In this document: positions 1 to 7,693 of the stretch, piece by piece
Layout: every line of letters begins with the position of its first letter
How positions within the stretch are numbered: position 1 is the first letter of the stretch
NCBI GenBank assembly: GCA_963991145.1
Contig: CAXDOZ010000029.1
Coordinates: 1-23,195, forward strand
From: CAXDOZ01 sp963991145
GTDB taxonomy: Bacteria > Bacteroidota > Bacteroidia > Chitinophagales > JABDMM01
Direction: 5' to 3'
DNA length: 23,195 nucleotides
Notes under the pieces: model-generated
Told to the model about the DNA's origin: nothing
Seen by the model: only the letters and a program-made list of their open reading frames with translations
The model's database searches: none
Translations under genes and position numbers: made by a program

Positions 1-642
1 AGCGATCGCAATTTGCCATAGACCTGTGTCATTAGGCATCCCCCACAATACCAGATCCCCACCGGCATTGACCATTCCGCTTTCAAATCCTGTTTTCCTA
101 AGGTTCTCCTCCACCAGGTCTGCAGCTAGCCCTTTACCTATTCCTCCAAAGCCAATCTTCATTCCCTTCTTTGGTAAATAGATGGTCAGCTCTTCCTTAT
201 TAAATTCAATTTGATCAAAGCCTACCAGTGAAAGTTTCTCTTCGATTTCACTACTATCGGGAATTATAATTTCAGATCCATCAAATATCCAGTTATCGAG
301 TGCGGCAAAGGTGATATCAAAAGCACCTCCGGTTCCTTTAGTGATCGTACCGGAACGCTTGACAAAATTGAAATACCATTGAGGAACCTCTACAGGATGA
401 ATTCCGGCTGAGTCATTAATTCTTGAGGTAAAAGAGTTTGGCAACCAGCTCGAAATTGCGGCTTCCGCTTCAGATATTAATTTGAATGAGGCGGTTATTG
501 CAGCGTGTGCATCCTCAGGATCATCTGATCTCACTGCAACAGAGAAGTAGGAACCCATAAGCGTTGTGTCTCTGCTTATGGTTTGGGAAAGCCCTATCGG
601 GCCGATGAGGCCCAGAAGAAAAATTGAAATGAATTTCACCAT
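1..642 (-). CDS. apbE: FAD:protein FMN transferase, ApbE family (3' end beyond window)
   Basis: ApbE enzymes attach FMN from FAD to Thr/Ser of exported redox proteins. The 214 visible codons begin with an export signal (MVKFISIFLLGLIGPIGLSQ) without a lipobox Cys, so it should be periplasmic or surface exposed. The ApbE core is visible: an early T-L-M-G-S-Y segment, then a G-F-G-G-I-G-K-G-L-A-A-D stretch, then the N-A-G-G-D-L signature near residue 200. Family members are about 330 residues, so the last third lies outside the window. The ATG at 642 is favoured because GGAGG stands just upstream and the gene overlaps the preceding barrel gene by 7 nt (ATGGTGA), indicating translational coupling. 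It is the last visible gene of a thioredoxin-barrel-ApbE operon. The flavinylated substrate is not in view. Confidence 0.93.
   Translation of the reverse strand, partial: MVKFISIFLLGLIGPIGLSQTISRDTTLMGSYFSVAVRSDDPEDAHAAITASFKLISEAEAAISSWLPNSFTSRINDSAGIHPVEVPQWYFNFVKRSGTITKGTGGAFDITFAALDNWIFDGSEIIIPDSSEIEEKLSLVGFDQIEFNKEELTIYLPKKGMKIGFGGIGKGLAADLVEENLRKTGFESGMVNAGGDLVLWGMPNDTGLWQIAIA
591..606 (+). repeat. Degenerate copy of the GCCCTWCGGGCGGAT motif
   Basis: GCCCTATCGGGCCGAT differs from the other copies by a longer loop and by C for G after the palindrome. It lies in the signal-peptide coding part of the apbE gene. It may be coincidental and is the weakest member of the set (see 9592, 11191, 16457, 22139). 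Confidence 0.25.
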
Positions 643-1277
643 TTCCACCTCCATGCTAATTCACCACCAAAACCAAAAATGGTATGGCTTTCATTTTGAT
701 TCCCATCTATGGGTTTCATATGTCGGGAGCGATAAAAGGGTCTGAAGACCAGTGCCCATTTTGTTTGCTCCCAGGCCATATCCACCGCCGCCTGGAAGTA
801 CCATTTATTCGTAAAATTGCCCTGATCAGGGTGAAGTGATTCAATAGTGAAGTATCCAAGTCTCAGATTTGGAGTCATCGAGAAATGCTTCGACTCTGCC
901 AATCGAAATCCAATCAATCCATAGACCGACCAGTAAGGAATGTTTCCATCTGAGATATCGTAGAGGTCCCGATTACCATCTGAGTGATCTGCACCGATCA
1001 TTTCATCTTCAATGAACCAGGCCCGATCAAACCCCGCTCCTATTCGCAGTTTTTTAATTTGCCAGGCAAGATTCATCCCAAGCACAAAGGTTGGACTTGC
1101 ATAAGATCGCTCCCAGCCTTCGGTATTGTAGTAGTTGGGGTCGGTGCTACCAACATTATAGATCCACCATCCACCATCAAAACCACCGTAAAACTCAATA
1201 TCCGGGATACCGGCCTTTTCCTGAGCCTGAATGGTGGCAAAGGATAGTAGAATTAGAACCAGAAAAAGCAAACGCAT
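636..1277 (-). CDS. Predicted outer-membrane beta-barrel protein
   Basis: The protein has 213 residues. A clear signal peptide (MRLLFLVLILLSFATIQAQ) is followed by alternating aromatic and polar strands rich in G, W, Y and F (for example F-Y-G-G-F-D-G-G-W-W and L-R-I-G-A-G-F-D), ending in W-R-W-K-W. An aromatic C-terminus is typical of outer-membrane barrels. The frame stays open upstream, but the ATG at 1277 is chosen because it starts the signal peptide and lies 1 nt after the thioredoxin stop codon. Placed between a thioredoxin and ApbE, it may form the outer-membrane part of an envelope redox system. It is shorter than the DUF3570 barrels that I recall in similar ApbE clusters, and I cannot assign it to a named family. 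Confidence 0.8.
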   Translation of the reverse strand: MRLLFLVLILLSFATIQAQEKAGIPDIEFYGGFDGGWWIYNVGSTDPNYYNTEGWERSYASPTFVLGMNLAWQIKKLRIGAGFDRAWFIEDEMIGADHSDGNRDLYDISDGNIPYWSVYGLIGFRLAESKHFSMTPNLRLGYFTIESLHPDQGNFTNKWYFQAAVDMAWEQTKWALVFRPFYRSRHMKPIDGNQNESHTIFGFGGELAWRWKW

Positions 1278-1278
1278 A

Positions 1279-1722
1279 CTAGGGATTCTGTATAGCCTCT
1301 TGCAATGGGGGTATATAAAGCTGAGGATCTTCTCCAAGGTAAGAGGATTGAAAGAGAATTTCACCCTCCGCGTCAATCAATACCATTTTGGGAAAGGAGC
1401 CTTCAGGATTGTACTTTTCTGCTATCTCTGCTCGCATAAGCACGATGCTCTCTTCAGGTTGATTCTTTTTGCTCCTGGGGAAATCAACACGAAAGGGAAT
1501 CACAGCCTCAGAGAGATAGCCCTGAAAAGTGCTGCTTTCGAGCACTGAAGCTTCAAGTTTCATGCAATTCCTACACCAATCGGATCCTGTAAACACAAGT
1601 AGAATTGGCTTTTGTTGCTCAGAGGATACCTGCTGGGCCTTTGACCAATCTTCTACCCATTGAAATTCGGGATCAGATGGATTTGCCGAAAGAAGTAAGA
1701 TCAATGTGAGGAGCTTCAGCAT
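1279..1722 (-). CDS. Exported thioredoxin-fold protein with WCRNC active site
   Basis: The protein has 147 residues. A short hydrophobic N-terminus (MLKLLTLILLLSA) suggests export to the periplasm. The thioredoxin-like domain covers about residues 20-147, with F-T-G-S-D-W-C-R-N-C at 45-53 (redox cysteines 50 and 53) and the cis-proline in G-S-F-P-K at 111. The F-x-G-S-D-W-C form belongs to the DsbD-gamma/thioredoxin_7-like proteins common in Bacteroidota, which reduce or shuffle disulfides in exported proteins. It is the first gene of the operon, 1 nt ahead of the barrel gene. The M48 peptidase gene lies 71 nt upstream in the same direction and could share the transcript. No strong promoter box is visible in that gap. 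Confidence 0.9.
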   Translation of the reverse strand: MLKLLTLILLLSANPSDPEFQWVEDWSKAQQVSSEQQKPILLVFTGSDWCRNCMKLEASVLESSTFQGYLSEAVIPFRVDFPRSKKNQPEESIVLMRAEIAEKYNPEGSFPKMVLIDAEGEILFQSSYLGEDPQLYIPPLQEAIQNP

Positions 1723-1793
1723 AGCTCGAAATTAAGGAAATAAGGGATGTTCGTGTGAGTGACCAGATTAAGTAAATGTTAGCTGGACCCCGC

Positions 1794-2597
1794 TTATTTA
1801 GGCAATGAGGCGAGAAATGCCTTATAACCATCAACATCTTGCTGGGGAGTCTTTTTTGGGCTGCATCCTGTCATCTCATCAGCAAGCTTATTAATATCTG
1901 CTACACGATTTTGATGTGAAGGATGTGTGCTTAGAAACTCAGGTGGTTGTTCACCGCCATCTTGCAACATCATCTCAAAGAAATTAGCTGCTCCATCTTC
2001 CTGAAAGCTAGTCTTGCAGAGGTAGTGAACAGAGCGAGAGTCTGCTTCCTTCTCATCTGATCTAGAAAATTTTAAGCTTGATAGTTGAGCGGTTATTGCA
2101 ACCAGATCTTCTGCATCAGTTCCCGTAGCAATCTGACATAGCACTTCAAAACCCACCATTTTGCTCATTTGATTTACAGAATGTCTTTCATCGGCGTGAG
2201 CCATCTCGTGTCCTACCACTCCAGCGAGAGAGGAGGCATCTGGAAGGTATTTAAATAAACCGGTATAGATGTACATATATCCTCCCGGTGCAGCAAATGC
2301 ATTGAGGGTATTGTCGTCGTGAATGATGTAGAGTTTCCATTCAAAGTTCTGAGCGTGGTGAACCTCTCCGCTGGCGAGGATCTCATCGCGCATAGCCTCC
2401 AGATAAGCGTAAGCCTGAGGGTATTGAGCTTTATCGAGTATTGGATAATTCTGCGGATCGGATGCAATTTGCCCTTCTAACTGCTGGCCTAGAAGTTTAT
2501 CATCTTCAATAGTAAAGAATGGATTATAGCCGCCTCCGGGGGCAGAACAGGCTATAGCAAGAGGCAGCAGTAACAAGGGAAGGTGTTTCTTAAGCAT
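1794..2597 (-). CDS. M48-family zinc metallopeptidase lipoprotein
   Basis: The protein has 267 residues. A lipoprotein signal ends in L-A-I-A-C (Cys 17), so it is probably membrane anchored in the envelope. The catalytic H-E-M-A-H lies at 130-134. The third zinc ligand is probably Glu184 in the D-E-K-E-A-D segment. The late S-T-H-P-S-H-Q-N-R motif at about 223-231 is characteristic of BepA/LoiP-type M48 peptidases, which degrade misassembled outer-membrane proteins. It lacks the TPR tail of BepA, so it is a short LoiP/YcaL-like form. The ATG at 2597 is chosen over an upstream TTG because it gives a compact lipoprotein signal. It is divergent from the glutathione peroxidase gene across 114 nt. 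The substrate is not known. Confidence 0.92.
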   Translation of the reverse strand: MLKKHLPLLLLPLAIACSAPGGGYNPFFTIEDDKLLGQQLEGQIASDPQNYPILDKAQYPQAYAYLEAMRDEILASGEVHHAQNFEWKLYIIHDDNTLNAFAAPGGYMYIYTGLFKYLPDASSLAGVVGHEMAHADERHSVNQMSKMVGFEVLCQIATGTDAEDLVAITAQLSSLKFSRSDEKEADSRSVHYLCKTSFQEDGAANFFEMMLQDGGEQPPEFLSTHPSHQNRVADINKLADEMTGCSPKKTPQQDVDGYKAFLASLPK

Positions 2598-2711
2598 CAG
2601 TTCAATTTTAATCAAATGAAATCAATTCGTTTGAAAAAGCTAATAAGAGAAGGTCAATTCTCAATCATCCTGAACAAATTCAATTTTCAGCGCTTTTATC
2701 AAAAAAAGAAA

Positions 2712-3266
2712 ATGAAAACCTTCCTAAGCCTAATTTTTACTACTCTGCTTTGCTTAAACCTATCAGCTCAAGATTCTCAAAATCTGTACAGCTTCACGAT
2801 GGATAATATCTATGGTGAAGAGGTTTCCCTTTCCGATTACGAGGGCAAAGTGGTCATGGTCGTTAATACAGCCAGTAAATGCGGCTTAACACCTCAGTAC
2901 GAGGATCTCGAAAAACTCTATCAGGATATGAAGGATGAGGACTTTGTTATCCTCGGTTTTCCCGCAAACAACTTCATGGGTCAGGAACCCGGCACAGATG
3001 AGGAAATCGCCGAATTTTGTGAAAAGAACTACGGCGTTTCATTTCCAATGTTCTCAAAGATCTCTGTGAAAGGATATGATCAGGCGGATCTATATGCCTG
3101 GTTAACCAAAGCTGAGCTCAATGGTCATGAGAATGCTCCTGTAAGCTGGAACTTTCAAAAATTCCTGATCGATAAAGATGGAAACTGGTCGGCTTACTTC
3201 TCTCCAAAAACCAAAGTGACAGAGGTAGAGGTTCAACTAGCCATCAAAGAACTACTGGAAGACTAA
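2712..3266 (+). CDS. Exported glutathione/thioredoxin peroxidase (GPx family)
   Basis: The protein has 184 residues. A signal peptide (MKTFLSLIFTTLLCLNLSAQ) is followed by a complete GPx fold. The catalytic tetrad is visible: Cys57 in N-T-A-S-K-C-G, Gln91 in N-N-F-M-G-Q-E-P-G, and Trp146-Asn147 in V-S-W-N-F. This is the cysteine form of the family, which reduces peroxides and usually draws electrons from thioredoxin rather than glutathione. Most bacterial GPx are cytoplasmic, so the signal peptide points to peroxide defence in the periplasm. The frame is open upstream, but the ATG at 2712 starts the signal peptide. Its stop codon overlaps that of the convergent small lipoprotein gene. Confidence 0.95.
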   Translation: MKTFLSLIFTTLLCLNLSAQDSQNLYSFTMDNIYGEEVSLSDYEGKVVMVVNTASKCGLTPQYEDLEKLYQDMKDEDFVILGFPANNFMGQEPGTDEEIAEFCEKNYGVSFPMFSKISVKGYDQADLYAWLTKAELNGHENAPVSWNFQKFLIDKDGNWSAYFSPKTKVTEVEVQLAIKELLED

Positions 3267-3394
3267 GGTTCCATGTAAAATCCGTTGGGGTGCTTGTACT
3301 TTTTGTTTCCCCGACAATCTCTTTTGGTGGTAGCGCAGCTAGCTGCTAAGATTAGAATTACGAATAACAGACTGATGATTCCCTTGCGTTTCAT
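3263..3394 (-). CDS. Small lipoprotein, 43 residues
   Basis: A short gene encodes MKRKGIISLLFVILILAASC and then a basic, Cys- and Tyr-containing tail (A-T-T-K-R-D-C-R-G-N ... H-P-N-G-F-Y-M-E-P). The positive N-terminus, hydrophobic core and L-A-A-S-C lipobox (Cys 20) make a convincing lipoprotein signal, leaving a mature peptide of only 24 residues. Tiny lipoproteins with a D-C-R-G-N-type tail are common in Bacteroidota, but I know no function. It follows the DUF4476 gene by 46 nt on the same strand, and its stop shares bases 3264-3265 with the stop of the convergent GPx gene. A perfect inverted repeat covers its start codon. Confidence 0.75.
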   Translation of the reverse strand: MKRKGIISLLFVILILAASCATTKRDCRGNKKYKHPNGFYMEP

Positions 3395-3418
3395 GATGGT
3401 TGCTTTCTTATGAAACGC
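3386..3418 (-). promoter_or_regulatory. Inverted repeat covering the start codon of the small lipoprotein
   Basis: On the minus strand GCGTTTCAT (3418-3410) is followed by a 15-nt spacer and its exact reverse complement ATGAAACGC (3394-3386). The second arm is the first three codons of the lipoprotein gene. In RNA a 9-bp hairpin would bury the start codon, with the A-rich spacer in the loop. The repeat is seen directly; a regulatory role is inferred. Confidence 0.4.
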
Positions 3419-3440
3419 CTTTCGAGTAAGTGTTTATTGC

Positions 3441-4529
3441 TTATTGAGTCTTTAGGAAGTCCTCGAGTTTGGAGATAGATGAGGAGTATTCAAAGGCCTC
3501 ATTGACCTTGTAATAGTTGGGTGGATCGGAAACATACTCGTAGGCATACTTTGCAATTTCCAATCTCGATGTCTCAAATTCAAATAGCTTAATTACCTCT
3601 GTGACCTGATTTGAATTCAGGCAATTCTTTTGAAGAATTTGCTTTGCCATCGCCAATTTTGAGGAGTTGAAATTCTGGCCACTAAGGGTCGAATACATTT
3701 CCTGGAACTCTAGCTCACTAACAATACAATTGTTCTCGATTGGAGTAGATGTGCTCCCGGATTCAGAAACAATTAGGTCTTCATCTCCAAGAACCTGAGC
3801 AAGTTCTTGTTTACTCGCATCGAAGTTTAAAAGTTGAAGGCTATATCCAAAGTGATTGATGTCGTAAACTTTTGTGTGAGCATATTTCAGGTACTCAAGA
3901 CGAGTTTGCTCTGTGCCCAATAGCAAGGCCACTTCCATTGCCTGATCAGTGGACAAACAGGAGTTCTGAGCTATGCTCTTTGCCTTGGTTAGTTTATCTA
4001 GTTCCCCACTAAGACTTTCTACCTGTTGCTTTAAGCTTTCGAGTTGAGATCCGGTAATAGGCTCTGAACATCCATTTGGACCAAAATAAAACTGGTAATC
4101 AGGAATAGAGTACTCTCCATTTGATTTGTTCGCATTTGGGCTTTGAGCTTCCCCGGAATTTGAGTTTGATCCTGTACTAACTGTTGCTTCGTGGAGTCTA
4201 AAGACATTGGAGAAATAGAAGAATGAGTTATAGACTTCGTAGTAATTCTCTTTGTCTACGGTATTCTTAAATGCTCTTTGAGTATACTCCAATCTATCAG
4301 CATCATTGTCGAAGAGACTGGCAACTTCGGCAACTTGCTTTGAGGAGAGGCAGTTGTTTGCACTGAGATTCACTGCTTCCTGAAGGATCGCAAACTTATC
4401 TGTGGTATTCTTAAGCGCTTCGAACTTGGTCTGGAAATCAAACTCACTAATAGCCTTAGTGCATTGTGCCTGCACCATGGAGCCTATTAGTAAAAACAGA
4501 AAGACAAAAAGTATGCGCTGTATCCTCAT
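3441..4529 (-). CDS. Exported protein with three DUF4476-like repeats
   Basis: The protein has 362 residues. A signal peptide (MRIQRILFVFLFLLIGSMVQAQ) is followed by three divergent repeats of about 95 residues. Each has a Cys-containing turn (N-N-C-L-S-S-K-Q-V, N-S-C-L-S-T-D-Q-A, N-C-L-N-S-N-Q-V), then E-V-x-x-L-F/L-x-x-x-x-x-R-L-E and a Y-A-Y/H/F segment. The last repeat has the N-Y-Y-K-V-N-E-A-F-E-Y-S-S-S ending typical of DUF4476. The second is degenerate and is preceded by a probable coiled coil (L-K-Q-Q-V-E-S-L-S-G-E-L-D-K-L). DUF4476 has no known function and is mostly found in exported Bacteroidota proteins. The ATG at 4529 begins the signal peptide. The hydrolase gene lies 55 nt upstream on the same strand. 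Confidence 0.85.
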   Translation of the reverse strand: MRIQRILFVFLFLLIGSMVQAQCTKAISEFDFQTKFEALKNTTDKFAILQEAVNLSANNCLSSKQVAEVASLFDNDADRLEYTQRAFKNTVDKENYYEVYNSFFYFSNVFRLHEATVSTGSNSNSGEAQSPNANKSNGEYSIPDYQFYFGPNGCSEPITGSQLESLKQQVESLSGELDKLTKAKSIAQNSCLSTDQAMEVALLLGTEQTRLEYLKYAHTKVYDINHFGYSLQLLNFDASKQELAQVLGDEDLIVSESGSTSTPIENNCIVSELEFQEMYSTLSGQNFNSSKLAMAKQILQKNCLNSNQVTEVIKLFEFETSRLEIAKYAYEYVSDPPNYYKVNEAFEYSSSISKLEDFLKTQ

Positions 4530-4584
4530 TCCTGACCCTCGAATCAAATAATACGCCAAAATTAGCCAATAGTAAGCATTACAG

Positions 4585-5478
4585 CTAATGATGCTGCTCA
4601 ATCCAGTCGAGGCAAATCGGGAATACGTCTTTTCTGCAATCGGGATGGGTGAGCATATTGATGTGACCGTAGTCATTCAAATTCCCATTCTCTGTTGATA
4701 GCAGAACGTATTTCCCGGCTTCTCCTACCGTCTCCATCATGGTGAGATGTACATCTTTGGGGTGACCCAAAACAGGGTCGTTTGCCGCGGCAATAAAGAG
4801 TCCTGGAGGGAAACTATGCGTTTTTGCTGCCTCTAAATAGTTAAACCCATCGACCTGGTCGATCCATTTCCCATTCTTTCTTGCCCAGTGTCTGATCTCG
4901 TGATAAGTGTTTCGTGGTTCGTTTTCAGCTCCAATGCCCGTAAGCTTTGCAGGTAGGTATCCAAAGATTTTGGTCAGGAGGACTAACAATCCATTATAGC
5001 CGAAATTGATCATGTAGAACTTCTTCAATCCTGATATTGTGATTCGACGCTTGGTTCCAAATGTGCTCAAGCTTATTACATCCTCTGAGCCATATCGCAC
5101 CATGTTTGAGAGCATGGTTATACCGCCCCAGCTATGAGCAACCCAATGCATCCTATCCTGACCCGTGATCTCCTTAATGGCCTTCTTGAAGAAAGGAATC
5201 TCATCATTTATGGTATCGTGTTGGCCATAGGTAGAATCTCTGCTGAGCTTTGGACTACTCAAGCCCCTTCCGGGCAGATCAAGGACAAAGCAATCATAGC
5301 CAGCTTTGGCTAAGAATGGCGCAAGTCCCTTATTGCTTTTGGTATAAAAGATCTTCCCATCCTCCATCGAACCATGCATAAAAAGGATTGGTGTTCCACC
5401 AGGTCCGCGATTGATCCTTCTTATATGAAGTTTCTGATCGTCTTTATAATCCAGAAAAATTGACTCCTGCCCTATCAT
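4585..5478 (-). CDS. Alpha/beta-fold hydrolase
   Basis: The protein has 297 residues and no signal peptide, so it is probably cytoplasmic. Fold landmarks are the oxyanion-hole H-G at 35-36, the D-L-P-G-R-G-L-S turn at 67-74, the nucleophile elbow A-H-S-W-G-G with Ser116, the acid Asp234 in A-N-D-P-V-L-G-H, and the catalytic His272 in Y-G-H-I-N-M-L. The triad is complete, so it should be an active esterase, lipase or thioesterase. A lid region at about 140-225 is rich in aromatic and basic residues. The overall pattern resembles lysosomal-lipase-like hydrolases, but the substrate cannot be read from sequence. The ATG at 5478 is preferred over an upstream TTG. The gene is divergent from the oxidoreductase gene at 5570. 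Confidence 0.88.
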   Translation of the reverse strand: MIGQESIFLDYKDDQKLHIRRINRGPGGTPILFMHGSMEDGKIFYTKSNKGLAPFLAKAGYDCFVLDLPGRGLSSPKLSRDSTYGQHDTINDEIPFFKKAIKEITGQDRMHWVAHSWGGITMLSNMVRYGSEDVISLSTFGTKRRITISGLKKFYMINFGYNGLLVLLTKIFGYLPAKLTGIGAENEPRNTYHEIRHWARKNGKWIDQVDGFNYLEAAKTHSFPPGLFIAAANDPVLGHPKDVHLTMMETVGEAGKYVLLSTENGNLNDYGHINMLTHPDCRKDVFPICLDWIEQHH

Positions 5479-5520
5479 ATCAATTGCTGAAAAATAAATG
5501 GAATTGAGCAATGGAAGGTT

Positions 5521-5551
5521 TTTGTCAAGCAGTGAATTATCGCGTTATTTG
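5521..5551 (+). promoter_or_regulatory. Possible Bacteroidota-type promoter for the oxidoreductase gene
   Basis: TTTG at 5521-5524 is followed 19 nt later by GTTATTTG (5544-5551), which resembles the TTTG / TAnnTTTG pair of Bacteroidota sigma-factor promoters but has GT for TA. The predicted transcript start would be about 13 nt before the ATG at 5570. Confidence 0.3.
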
Positions 5552-5569
5552 AGAATAATATTTAATCTG

Positions 5570-6595
5570 ATGAGCCAGCACGATGCAATTTACCTTATGC
5601 GCACAGGTTCTGCCGAAAAGGCTTTTGAGCGCAAAAAACAAAATGATCCCAAGCCTGCCCCGGGGCAGGTTCTGATAAGAACAGAAGGCTTCGGACTGAA
5701 CTTTGCAGATGTGGTGGCCCGAGAGGGAAACTATCCCGATTGCCCTCCACTTCCCGCGGTGATAGGATATGATGTAGCTGGTCATATTGAAGCATTAGGT
5801 GAAGGTGTGACTGACCTGAATATAGGAGATCGAGTTACTGCAATGACCCGCTTTGGTGGCTACGCTGAATTAGTGGTGACGGATGCACGAGCAGTAGCAA
5901 AGATCCCGGATAGCCTGGATCTAACACAGGCAACCTCTCTTACCACTCAGTACATCACGGCCTGGTATGCCGCTGTGCATCACGTTAATCTTTTTCCGGG
6001 TGATAAAGTATTGATCCATGCTGCTGCCGGAGGAGTTGGTACAGCTCTAACTCAGATCGCGAAGTGGAAAGGCTGTGAGATCTTTGGGACAGCAGGATCA
6101 GAGGAAAAGCTCGAGTATATTAAAAGTCAGGGTGTTGATCACCCAATCAATTACCGAACCAGGGACTTTGAGCAGGAGGTAAAAAAGTTGGCTCCAAATG
6201 GGATCGATGTAGTTTTTGATGCCATTGGTGGTCCTTCTGTTAAAAAGGGAAAGAGATTATTGACAGCTGGCGGCAGACTGGTTCTTTACGGTGCTGCTGA
6301 TATGACCGGAGCGAATGTTTTCAAGAAGATCAAAGTAGGATTGGGATTTGGAATCTATCATCCGGTTCAGTTCATGATGTCATCTACTTCTTTGATCGGC
6401 ATTAACATGCTTAGAATTGCGGATGACAGACCTGAAGTTTTGAAGCGATGCCTTCAGGGTGTGATAGAACAGGTTGAGGCCGGAGTTCTTAATCCGCCGA
6501 AAGGCGAACTCTACCATGTAGACCAATTAGCTGAGGCTCATACCCGATTAGAGACTCGAAAATCTAAAGGTAAGATCGCTCTTAGCTGGAAGTAA
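5570..6595 (+). CDS. Zinc-independent medium-chain oxidoreductase, VAT-1/quinone-reductase type
   Basis: The protein has 341 residues. The N-terminal GroES-like domain has F-G-L-N-F-A-D-V-V-A-R-E-G at 41-53. The NADPH-binding Rossmann fold has A-A-A-G-G-V-G at 151-157 and a complete C-terminal lobe. It lacks the Cys/His zinc ligands of alcohol dehydrogenases, which places it with NAD(P)H:quinone oxidoreductases. The G-G-R-L-V-L-Y-G-A-A-D and following K-I-K-V-G regions resemble VAT-1-like proteins, so this subfamily is my best guess. It would reduce quinones or enones in the cytoplasm. The muramidase gene follows after 9 nt and probably shares the transcript, although no functional link is evident. 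An exact 16-nt palindrome lies within the gene at 5654-5669. Confidence 0.9.
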   Translation: MSQHDAIYLMRTGSAEKAFERKKQNDPKPAPGQVLIRTEGFGLNFADVVAREGNYPDCPPLPAVIGYDVAGHIEALGEGVTDLNIGDRVTAMTRFGGYAELVVTDARAVAKIPDSLDLTQATSLTTQYITAWYAAVHHVNLFPGDKVLIHAAAGGVGTALTQIAKWKGCEIFGTAGSEEKLEYIKSQGVDHPINYRTRDFEQEVKKLAPNGIDVVFDAIGGPSVKKGKRLLTAGGRLVLYGAADMTGANVFKKIKVGLGFGIYHPVQFMMSSTSLIGINMLRIADDRPEVLKRCLQGVIEQVEAGVLNPPKGELYHVDQLAEAHTRLETRKSKGKIALSWK

Positions 6596-6604
6596 AAGAA
6601 GATT

Positions 6605-7693
6605 ATGATACTGAAGGAGGGCATGCAGGATTTGATGGTTTACCGCTTAAAAGCTGCCCTGCGCCATCTTGGATATAGCCTAAAAGACGATCGATATTAC
6701 TCTCCTCAGGTAGCCCGATCAGTTAAAAAGTTTCAAAAGGAATACGAACTCCCTCCTACCGGAAAAGTTGATATCCGCACATGGAATCGAATCCGCGCGG
6801 TAGCGCGAATGGAAGGATTCCGGGAAAGAAAAACAGAAGTACATCAGGATCTGAATCGAACAACTTCTCCAGTTGATCTCGGAATTGTAAAGCAGGGAAT
6901 GGTAAGCGGTGAAGTTCAGTTTCTTCAATCAATGCTTTTGGTGGCGGATATCTATCTGGTACCCGATGGTCATTTTGGTCCGGGAACAGCTCGCGCTTTA
7001 AGAGATTTTCAAACAGCTAATGGACTTGATGTCGATGGTGTTGCGGGTCAGCAAACCTGGAGAAAAATGATCGAATTGTACCCTGAGGCATTTAATGATC
7101 TTGGATCCAAATACATTATTACCAGGAGGAATTTTGAAGAGGTGGCTGAAAAGATCGGATGTGAAGTGGCCGTTGTGCAGGCTGTTCATGAGGTGGAATC
7201 TAAAGGGGTTGGATTTATTGAAGATGGCAGACCGGTGATCTTATTTGAGGGTCATGTTTTCTGGAGAGAATTAAAAAAGAGGGATATCGATCCCCAAAAG
7301 TATGCTGCGGACAATCAGGATATCCTATATCCAAATTGGTCCAGTCTCTATTACAGCGGCAGGAAGAGACAATATGACCGCTTGGAAAAGGCAATGAATA
7401 TCAATGTTGAAGCTGCTCTATCTTCTGCCAGTTGGGGCTTATTCCAGATCATGGGATATCACGGTCCGCATATTGGCTATAGCAGCGTTGAGGCATTTGT
7501 TGACTCCCAATATGAATCGGCGAGAAACCATTTGGACGCATTTCTAGGATACATTACAGAAAATAAGCTTGCAGATGCACTGAGAGAGAAAAGATGGGCT
7601 GATTTTGCTCGAGGATATAACGGTCCCGGTTATGCCAAGAATCAATACGATGTTAAGTTGGAACAGGCTTACCGGAAGTGGGCAGGACTTTGA
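6605..7693 (+). CDS. N-acetylmuramidase (DUF3380) with two peptidoglycan-binding domains
   Basis: The protein has 362 residues. Two PG_binding_1 domains (about 5-68 and 96-158) each carry the D/G-x-x-F/Y-G/S-P-x-x-x-R/A-x-x-x-F-Q signature. A DUF3380 muramidase domain at about 175-360 contains the H-E-V-E-S-K-G-V-G-F catalytic segment (Glu196/Glu198), W-G-L-F-Q-I-M-G at 277-284 and F-A-R-G-Y-N-G-P-G-Y at 334-343. Such domains cleave the glycan backbone of peptidoglycan and are best known from phage endolysins. There is no signal peptide or membrane segment, unusual for a housekeeping wall hydrolase. Release by phage-like lysis, a contractile injection apparatus or an unrecognised export route are possible. 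It lies 9 nt after the oxidoreductase gene. Confidence 0.92.
   Translation: MILKEGMQDLMVYRLKAALRHLGYSLKDDRYYSPQVARSVKKFQKEYELPPTGKVDIRTWNRIRAVARMEGFRERKTEVHQDLNRTTSPVDLGIVKQGMVSGEVQFLQSMLLVADIYLVPDGHFGPGTARALRDFQTANGLDVDGVAGQQTWRKMIELYPEAFNDLGSKYIITRRNFEEVAEKIGCEVAVVQAVHEVESKGVGFIEDGRPVILFEGHVFWRELKKRDIDPQKYAADNQDILYPNWSSLYYSGRKRQYDRLEKAMNINVEAALSSASWGLFQIMGYHGPHIGYSSVEAFVDSQYESARNHLDAFLGYITENKLADALREKRWADFARGYNGPGYAKNQYDVKLEQAYRKWAGL

Noticed and set aside
1091..1548. Plus-strand frames opposite the barrel and thioredoxin genes
   Set aside because: They overlap convincing exported-protein genes on the minus strand and show no domain, signal or ribosome site.
5654..5669. Perfect 16-nt palindrome CCTGCCCCGGGGCAGG inside the oxidoreductase gene
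   Set aside because: It is read as ordinary, family-typical codons (P-A-P-G-Q-V) and no second copy was found, so a chance GC-rich palindrome is the simpler view.
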